A stretch of DNA of 64,000 nucleotides, taken from assembly GCA_977017575.1 (NCBI GenBank), contig CDRNVI010000063.1:248001-312000 (forward strand), written 5' to 3'. Positions 27,642-33,417 of this stretch are shown here, in pieces (positions within the stretch are counted from its first letter, which is position 1; each line of letters opens with the position of its first letter). Below the pieces are notes generated by a model that saw only the letters and a list, made by a program, of their open reading frames with translations, was not told the DNA's origin and ran no database searches. The position numbers were made by a program, and so were the translations under genes. Source of the stretch: Paramoeba atlantica. Lineage: Eukaryota; Discosea.

Positions 27642-28082
27642 CTACTCATCTTCTCTCAGGCTTTCTCGAAACTTTTCTGCCTCCATAAAGCGCCGCTGCA
27701 TCGTTCGATTCCTCATTGCGTTGACCTCGTACATGGGCCACAGCATCTCTGTCAATGTCCAGTAGACGAATCCAAGCCCAATGAGTGTTGCACCGAAGCG
27801 AAAAGGACGAATATCGGCCATTTTCTTCTGTAAACGTTCCCGAGACCCAAACCTCTGAGTTGCATTTTTTGCCATTTCTTTAAAAGCACGAACGCCTCTT
27901 GTGGATGATTTTACTGTAAGCGGCTTTGACGGAGTAATACGGCTTTTATAGGAAACCGATGCCTTCAGTTTCTTTAGATTTTGCTCATATTCCTCCTTAG
28001 ACATGCCGAGAGATTTCGCGATTTTTGCACTGTCCAATCTGTCGCCCATCATTTCGGGAGGAGTGGAATGTGCCCCGTCCAT
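27642..28082 (-). CDS. Hypothetical single-membrane-span protein
   Basis: A 146-residue protein that I do not recognise. It is basic and helical through residue 95, with one hydrophobic segment at about 97-117 (GATLIGLGFVYWTLTEML) and a charged tail of about 28 residues. The size, the basic N-terminal region and the single span would suit an inner-mitochondrial-membrane or other organelle assembly protein, but no motif proves this. It sits between eIF6 and the MFS gene. The leader has GAATTTTTCCTTAG, an acceptor-like tract, about 40 nt upstream of the ATG. It is likely a real gene given its start, leader and position. Confidence 0.65.
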   Translation of the reverse strand: MDGAHSTPPEMMGDRLDSAKIAKSLGMSKEEYEQNLKKLKASVSYKSRITPSKPLTVKSSTRGVRAFKEMAKNATQRFGSRERLQKKMADIRPFRFGATLIGLGFVYWTLTEMLWPMYEVNAMRNRTMQRRFMEAEKFRESLREDE

Positions 28083-28284
28083 CTTGTCGCGTCAAGAACA
28101 CTCAATTCATCTGAATAAGTACTAAGGAAAAATTCGTTTGATTCGAAATCGTAACTCAAGTGCTAAAAATAGGGGATTCTTTCATCATAACATTTCAAGT
28201 ACTCCCTACGTCTCACCACCATTTTTCTTATCAAAAGAAGGACAGTCTTATCATCTTTTGAGAACGTAAAGAAAGGTAAGGGGG

Positions 28285-30363
28285 CTACGTATCATACCTT
28301 GCAGAATCAATCCGTGAAGAGTGTTGCCTGGCGGAGTGCTGTCGGCGGTGTACCAGCTCGTTGTGTCGCATTCCCTCCAGCACATTCAGCCCTACGTCAT
28401 AGGCTGTCACACTGGCAGGTAACGACCGGGCGGTGTCCATCGAGCACAGGTCCTCCTCCGCCTCCCGTTCCGCTGAGAGGGAGGGGGAGGGAATGCCAGC
28501 ACGGAGCTGTAGCCTGGCGTGACTAAGACGGGGAATCTCAACGGTATGAGATCCACGACGCATCGGCTCAGGTACCGGGCTGGGCTCCGTGGGCTCACCC
28601 AACCCCGACCGCGGGAGAGAGGAGGGCAACCGAAGCGCTTCCTCCACCTCCGGCACCTGCGGGGGCTGGGTGAGATATCTCCTGCGAGCGACATAGGCCG
28701 CGTAGATCATAGAGAACAGCGCGAGTCCACTCCATGACATCACCGCGCGAAATCCCCAGCGCAGTCCCATACTCTGGGCCAGCGTACCGCACAGAAACGG
28801 ACCTAAGAAATACCCAAACAACGAGAAGGTCATGGCGGCAAGAGAACTCGCGACATTTCGGTGTTCCTTTGCGACACCCACCATCAGCAGCCCTGTGGCC
28901 GAGGGCACAATCGCGCCCCCAAAGAACAGCAAACACCAGGCAAGAATCATGTAGGGCCAGAACTTTGTAACGGTCAGTGAGGCGAGAGCACAGCCCACGG
29001 CAACGGTTCCACAAGCGGTGCCCATGTAGGCTGCACGGTGCGGGTGTTCCTGGTACCCCCCGATACGGTCCAGTACCACCCCGCCGAGGACTACCCCCAG
29101 CACAGGACCCGTGGCACTGGTGAGACCAAAAGCAGCAACAATTTTATTTAAATCCGCCGCGATTGGGGGAAGGCGCAGGTACGCCGTGACCCAGAGCTGC
29201 AGCGCGGTGACCACAAAGTACAGCGAGCACAGCGCAAACACGGTGGAGGTGTACAGCGGGTTGGAGACCAGCTCCTTGAAGACACGCCAAGTGAGCCCGG
29301 AGCTGGTTTTGGAGGGCTTACCGTCGACTCGGGAGGCATCGTGGGAACGTCCTTGTAGCGCCTCTCCCCGAACGACGTAAAAGATGGTGACAATCGGGAC
29401 CAACAGGATGGACTTAATAAAGAACGTCACTCTCCAGGACACCCCGCTGTTGGCCGCAATCAGTCCCGCAATCAGATACCCGAGCATAATACCGATCGGT
29501 ACCCCAGCCTGGGCGAGTGCCATCCACGTGGTCTTATGTTTCCTCGGGGAAAACTCATCCACCCACACCGGGGTGTACACCACCACCAGGGATTGCGTAA
29601 ACCCCAGAAAGAAACGTGCCGCGATCGCAAGTCCAATACGCGGGCTGGTCGCGAACACCACCGAGAGCAGCATATGAACCGTCAGGGCGCGTGAGATCAC
29701 CGCTTTCGCGCTAAACTTCCGAAACAGGTACCCGCAGAACGACCCCCCGGCGGTATTCCCGAGGTACGAAATCGAGGCCAGCACCCCGTCCAGCGCCCCC
29801 GAGGAGTGGAAGTCCTGCGACATCGGTCCCCCAATCACCGCGGCAATCGCACCGTTGTCAATGTTGGTACTGGCCTGGGTGATCACAAAGAGAAGGAAGA
29901 CATAGAGCTTGTAGTTACGGGAGAGTAACCCGCGGGGAGGAGGGTGGGTTGTGGGGTCACGCGTGCCCTCCGCGCCCTCGGGTTCCGAGGAAGAGGAGGA
30001 ACGGGGTGAGTCCCCGCGCATGGACCGCGGGGTGAGACTCATGGTCTGGAGGGACAAAAGGTCGAGGCCATGGGGGCCTGGGCTGTGCGGGGGTGGAGAA
30101 AAAGATCCGAAGGGGGGCTCCATGGGGGTGAAGGGGTCGGTTCCTGTGTGGGGTGCGGTCCTTAGGGGGTCCGGGTCGTGGGGAAAAGAGTCACTGGAGA
30201 GGTTGCGACCCAGGATATCGGTATCGTAGCACGCGTCGTTGTCCGATAACATGGGGGAACTGTTGCGCGAACGTGTCTCGGGTTCCTGTGATGTTGCTTT
30301 CATCGCAACCTCATGTAGTCGTAAAGGCTGCTTTTCACTCCGGGAATCTTCATTGTCGCCCAT
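28285..30363 (-). CDS. Major facilitator superfamily transporter (Spinster-like)
   Basis: A 692-residue integral membrane protein with a 145-residue Ser/Pro-rich cytosolic N-terminus. Roughly 12 hydrophobic spans run from about 150 to 570, followed by a 120-residue polar tail. The first span (YVFLLFVITQASTNIDNGA) and the 'ISYLGNTAGGSFCGYLFRKFSAK' loop between TM2 and TM3 carry the MFS signature position. The 'ARFFLGFTQSLVVVYTPVWVDEF' helix resembles TM4 of Spinster-type transporters, which move sphingolipids or lysolipids from endo-lysosomes. The substrate cannot be read from sequence, so Spinster is only the closest branch by eye. The gene is GC-rich and ends in TAG. Confidence 0.85.
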   Translation of the reverse strand: MGDNEDSRSEKQPLRLHEVAMKATSQEPETRSRNSSPMLSDNDACYDTDILGRNLSSDSFPHDPDPLRTAPHTGTDPFTPMEPPFGSFSPPPHSPGPHGLDLLSLQTMSLTPRSMRGDSPRSSSSSEPEGAEGTRDPTTHPPPRGLLSRNYKLYVFLLFVITQASTNIDNGAIAAVIGGPMSQDFHSSGALDGVLASISYLGNTAGGSFCGYLFRKFSAKAVISRALTVHMLLSVVFATSPRIGLAIAARFFLGFTQSLVVVYTPVWVDEFSPRKHKTTWMALAQAGVPIGIMLGYLIAGLIAANSGVSWRVTFFIKSILLVPIVTIFYVVRGEALQGRSHDASRVDGKPSKTSSGLTWRVFKELVSNPLYTSTVFALCSLYFVVTALQLWVTAYLRLPPIAADLNKIVAAFGLTSATGPVLGVVLGGVVLDRIGGYQEHPHRAAYMGTACGTVAVGCALASLTVTKFWPYMILAWCLLFFGGAIVPSATGLLMVGVAKEHRNVASSLAAMTFSLFGYFLGPFLCGTLAQSMGLRWGFRAVMSWSGLALFSMIYAAYVARRRYLTQPPQVPEVEEALRLPSSLPRSGLGEPTEPSPVPEPMRRGSHTVEIPRLSHARLQLRAGIPSPSLSAEREAEEDLCSMDTARSLPASVTAYDVGLNVLEGMRHNELVHRRQHSARQHSSRIDSARYDT

Positions 30364-30484
30364 GTCAAAAGACCAAAGTGTAATAAAGGTACAGATCTTC
30401 TACAAACATACATGTATTTTGCCAACAAACTAAATTATGTGGAAATGTATCTTGCCTAACATTAGACTATTCTAAGAGTAAAAG

Positions 30485-30492
30485 GTTACATT
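30485..30492. repeat. Target site duplication, left copy (gttacatt)
   Basis: Identical to the 8 bp at 31797-31804 on the other side of the Merlin element. Confidence 0.85.
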
Positions 30493-30528
30493 GGGTAATG
30501 CCTACTTATATTGCACCCACTTTTCAAA
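30493..30528 (+). repeat. Merlin left terminal inverted repeat
   Basis: It begins with ggg and pairs in inverted orientation with 31762-31796. The strongly shared core is acttatattgcacccact; divergence is mainly near bases 6-12. Confidence 0.85.
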
Positions 30529-30682
30529 TTTTGTGTACCTTTTTTTTCTTATGGTTACTTACTCTCCAGTTGCCTAGAAATATTTGTAAGATAAATTTTC
30601 AAAAATGTGTACCTGCGCAGACCTTCGATGAATTCTTCGGTGGAAGAACGATGCAGATCTACCCGCGTGCTTCGCTTCATTT

Positions 30683-31555
30683 TTGAAAGCTCATAGCGTT
30701 GTGAAAAATGAGCTCTGTACTACGCACGGTACGCCAGGAACTCCCCACAAAAAAAATTATTCATTGTGCATCTGTTGGCGACGCAAGGGCAATAATAAGT
30801 GTCGAAAGCGTCTCTCGACATTGTCACCTTTTTTTTCAGCCAAACAAAAAAAACCCGAATCAAAGTTCCTTTTTTGGGTGAAACTGTGCCAGAGAGTTGA
30901 AATGGACAGCATAGCCTCCCAATGTTGCGTAACTCGAAATACAGTTTTTAAATGGAAACGCGAGCTACTGGATTGGATTTCGAAAGCGGTGGCAAAGCGC
31001 AACGAGGAAATAAAATTTCATAAATGCGCAGCAGACGAAACTCTCACCTTTTCAAGCACTCTTTTCAAGGCTCTCACCACAAGCAGACGAAACTTTCTCT
31101 TCCCAAGAAAATATCATCAAGGTAGCGCGAATCGTAAAAAAACAATATGCATGGCCACCATCACGGGTATCGAGAGAGACGGGAGCTGTGGAAGAACTAT
31201 ATGGAAGCGTGTGGAAAAGCGAGATGCCTCCACGCTACAGAATCTGATAAGGAAGTATACGGTAGACAGCTACCGGTCCATCGTAAATACAGACGGATTG
31301 CGTGGCTACCGAGGACTAAGCGAAGTACGAGAGCACCGAACTGTGAACCACCGAAAAAAGGGTAAATACCGCTTCGTCACCGAAAATGGCGTACATACCA
31401 ACAAAGCAGAATCTTGCCATTCGTCGGTCAAGCGCGCGATACGAAGGCAAGGAAGACTTTCTATGAACCCAGAAAAAGCTGAAAAGGTAGTATCACTCTA
31501 TACTTTATTTTTTAAGAAAACAACATGGCAACAACGTCTCTCCTCGTCGCCTTGA
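30683..31555 (+). CDS. Merlin/IS1595-type DDE transposase (5' end unresolved)
   Basis: The frame is open from a TTG for 290 codons; the first in-frame ATG is at codon 74, after a zinc-ribbon-like Cys segment (CICWRRKGNNKCRKR), so the true start lies further upstream. The preceding frame (-1) carries a 'TFDEFF' stretch that could be the missing N-terminus, with the frames joined across a run of T at 30680-30684; this suggests a frameshift or an indel. A catalytic triad is visible: D in 'AADETLTF', D in 'IVNTDGLRGY', and E in 'HTNKAESCHSSVKRAIRR'. The ISXO2/IS1595 'VNH' block (RTVNHRKKGKYRFV) is also present. The transposase cuts and pastes the element through its terminal repeats. Family assignment is strong; coding integrity at the 5' end is uncertain. 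Confidence 0.8.
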   Translation: MKAHSVVKNELCTTHGTPGTPHKKNYSLCICWRRKGNNKCRKRLSTLSPFFSAKQKKPESKFLFWVKLCQRVEMDSIASQCCVTRNTVFKWKRELLDWISKAVAKRNEEIKFHKCAADETLTFSSTLFKALTTSRRNFLFPRKYHQGSANRKKTICMATITGIERDGSCGRTIWKRVEKRDASTLQNLIRKYTVDSYRSIVNTDGLRGYRGLSEVREHRTVNHRKKGKYRFVTENGVHTNKAESCHSSVKRAIRRQGRLSMNPEKAEKVVSLYTLFFKKTTWQQRLSSSP

Positions 31556-31680
31556 AGTCAATAAAGAATGAAGTAGAACTCGAAGGTATTGAGGAAACCG
31601 AAGGGTCTGGTGTTGAAACTCCATCGGATGCAACCGAAGACGATCTGACTTTGAGTATGCTGCAACACTTTTTGATGTAA
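31525..31680 (+). CDS. Short acidic ORF in the Merlin element
   Basis: ATG to TAA, 51 codons, overlapping the last 31 bases of the transposase ORF in another frame. The predicted peptide is strongly acidic after residue 15 (repeated E and D, ending LSMLQHFLM). It could be a second protein, a C-terminal tail of the transposase reached by frameshift, or chance. Nothing is recognised. Confidence 0.3.
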   Translation: MATTSLLVALKSIKNEVELEGIEETEGSGVETPSDATEDDLTLSMLQHFLM

Positions 31681-31761
31681 AGTAAGCGGAAAGAGCAAAT
31701 GAGGTAAAGTGAGCAAAGTTACGCTGCACAAGAAAAAATTTCAGTACCTTCGTATTATTAT

Positions 31762-31796
31762 TTTGAAAGTGGGTGCAATATAAGTGGTCTGTACCC
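31762..31796 (-). repeat. Merlin right terminal inverted repeat
   Basis: The inverted partner of the left end. It is also nearly identical to 20687-20720 in the miniature element. Confidence 0.85.
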
Positions 31797-31804
31797 GTTA
31801 CATT
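31797..31804. repeat. Target site duplication, right copy (gttacatt)
   Basis: Identical to 30485-30492, bordering the right terminus of the Merlin element. Confidence 0.85.
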
Positions 31805-31914
31805 TAATACATACTTTCCAGTCTAAGTTAGCCACTTAAACAATGAGCGCGTAAATCTTATGTAATAATCTTATGTACATGAGATGTTAAAAATCGAGGA
31901 CAGGTGGAATTTGA

Positions 31915-32400
31915 CTAACGGTATTCTTTTGACTCATTCGCTATCGTATGGTTTTCTACTCGTAAAGCAACTTGATCAAAATTAGAAACATCTTCAAAGG
32001 AAACCCAAATAGAGTTAGGATACCCGAAGTCACGAAGCGCCTGCACAGCATTGTGACCTCTGTAAGATGAAGCAATGACAACAAGTGCGGCTTTTGTGTC
32101 TAGAGGAAGAATTGGACGAATAGCTCCTGAAATAATGTCGTGGTAATTCATTGGGACGGCGCGTTGCAGACCTTGATATGCTATGGAAGCTCGTTCTCGT
32201 AGATCAAAGAAAGGTACACGACTGCGGTACATTTCACGAAGACGCTCGCTTGCATCGGCAATAGGTACCAGAGAAGTTTGTGATTTAATGTGACCTTTCC
32301 CTTCCCCCCGGACATTTCCATACGTGTTCCGTAAATTTTGAAACCCTTCGTGTTTGTTAGGATTAAACGTCCAGATTACATCACCTACGCGTCGCTTCAT
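31915..32400 (-). CDS. Rhodanese-like domain protein lacking the active-site cysteine
   Basis: A 161-residue protein from the ATG at 32400; the frame stays open upstream but without another ATG. Residues about 62-155 form a rhodanese fold: 'VPFFDLRERASIAYQ', the middle 'GAIRPILPLDTKAALVVIA' strand, then 'SSYRGHNAVQALRDFGYPN'. In active rhodaneses the last strand ends in a Cys within the C-x-x-G-x-R loop. Here the matching loop reads S-S-Y-R-G-H with no Cys, so sulfur transfer is unlikely and a binding or regulatory role is more likely. It is the last minus-strand gene before the retroelement, whose left border lies only 90 bases upstream of the ATG. An acceptor-like TTCTAATTATAG precedes the start region. 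Confidence 0.7.
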   Translation of the reverse strand: MKRRVGDVIWTFNPNKHEGFQNLRNTYGNVRGEGKGHIKSQTSLVPIADASERLREMYRSRVPFFDLRERASIAYQGLQRAVPMNYHDIISGAIRPILPLDTKAALVVIASSYRGHNAVQALRDFGYPNSIWVSFEDVSNFDQVALRVENHTIANESKEYR

Positions 32401-32490
32401 GAGTAAAGTACAATCAGATGCGAATTCATCCAAACTTCTATAATTAGAATTTCGATGATTAAAAAAGAACGTATAACTAATTGCAGTTGA

Positions 32491-32599
32491 AAAAAGATAT
32501 TTTATTTATAAAAGGATTTTCTATAGACGCAAATATGCAAAATTTCCTGTTGGAGTTTCTTGAATCACAATTATTCTGAAATATTTAAGAAACTACGAC
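32491..32599 (+). repeat. Partial copy of the 280-bp satellite unit at the left of the retroelement
   Basis: 109 bp, from aaaaagatattttattt to aagaaactacgac, identical to the corresponding part of the downstream satellite except one base (cacaatt for cacactt). The left end stops abruptly in the rhodanese-gene leader and the right end abuts the retroelement's internal region. Its last 33 bp (32567-32599) recur at the start of the array (37421-37453). It is interpreted as the left terminal repeat of the element, or as a piece of the satellite cut off by the insertion. Confidence 0.85.
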
Positions 32600-32619
32600 A
32601 TTAATTTCCCGCCATCTCA

Positions 32620-33417
32620 ATGCCGGAAAGTCAGCCCTCCGTTTCTGACGTCATGCGTCAGCTGTCGATATTAACTTCGAAATTCGAGTCTAGCGCGAGC
32701 CAACTTCAGAGTTTGCAGGAAGGAATGCTGCATTTGCAATCTCAAATGGGGCGTTTGGACCGTATGGAAGGCGATCTGAGCCGCTTAAGTACGCAAAATA
32801 AAGAAGTTTTACAAATGGTGGCGCGCGCGTCCGACTCGCCGTCTGCTTATGATATTTCCATCCATGACCTGCCACAGGAACACGTTTTGCAGCCGGAACA
32901 CTGGAAACCCGAGCATTACTGTTCTGACAATTTGCGTCGACAGCTCCTCCAACGCGTAGAGCATGAGGTGCGAAACCTCTTCGGAAACTCCGCGGATCCG
33001 ACTGCTGTGCCAGGAGATTCTATTGGTCTAAAAGATGCATTAGACACTATCCAAAGTCACTTGGAGGCTTGCGACGAGCTGGTGAAACGGGGCCAGGCAG
33101 TTTCCATGAAGTCGATTACTCCGGCGATCGAAAACGTCATTTTCCTCAGATACAAACACAAGTGGGGTCGGCGTGTCGCGCTCCAATGGAAAGATGCTCT
33201 AAAAAGTTCGCCGATCGGGTCAAGGTATGACAATGCTCACGACACCGCTATGGAGTTTTACAAGAACTGTTCGATCGCTCAGGGCGCAGTGTCTCTATCG
33301 CAGGCAAAAAACGGCGGAGGGCGCGGGTTCGCTTCCAGTGGGCGAGGGAGAACCCGCGGGCGCGGAGGGCGCGGAGGTCGCAGTTATGCATCTCCGGCTG
33401 CTCCCCCGTCCCAGTGA
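32620..33417 (+). CDS. Gag-like RNA-binding protein of the YR retroelement
   Basis: A 265-residue protein from ATG to TGA. Residues about 8-65 are likely coiled coil (heptads of L and Q, QLQSLQEGMLHLQSQMGRL). The middle is globular and unassigned. The last 30 residues are a Gly/Arg-rich RGG-type RNA-binding tail (GRGRTRGRGGRGG), which substitutes for the zinc knuckles of other gag proteins. The likely role is particle or RNP formation around element RNA. The TGA is followed by CGG, and the same frame stays open for 2.8 kb afterwards, so gag and pol lie in one frame split by a single stop. Confidence 0.75.
   Translation: MPESQPSVSDVMRQLSILTSKFESSASQLQSLQEGMLHLQSQMGRLDRMEGDLSRLSTQNKEVLQMVARASDSPSAYDISIHDLPQEHVLQPEHWKPEHYCSDNLRRQLLQRVEHEVRNLFGNSADPTAVPGDSIGLKDALDTIQSHLEACDELVKRGQAVSMKSITPAIENVIFLRYKHKWGRRVALQWKDALKSSPIGSRYDNAHDTAMEFYKNCSIAQGAVSLSQAKNGGGRGFASSGRGRTRGRGGRGGRSYASPAAPPSQ

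Larger units (their letters stand above)
30493..31796 (+). mobile_element. Merlin-superfamily DNA transposon, complete with TIRs and TSD
   Basis: It is 1304 bp long. The left terminus gggtaatgcctacttatattgcacccacttttcaaa is the inverted complement of the right terminus, with about 7 differences over 36 bp. It is flanked on both sides by a perfect 8-bp target duplication, gttacatt (30485-30492 and 31797-31804), which fits the 8-9 bp duplications of Merlin elements. It carries one DDE transposase on the plus strand plus a short second ORF. It lies between the MFS and rhodanese-like genes, with its ORFs opposite in strand to both. The perfect duplication suggests a fairly recent insertion. Confidence 0.9.

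Noticed and set aside
32567-32599. A 33-bp target site duplication made by an integrase-type insertion
   Set aside because: Too long for integrase-type duplications, and the element encodes a tyrosine recombinase. A shared recombination site or a split terminal repeat explains it better.
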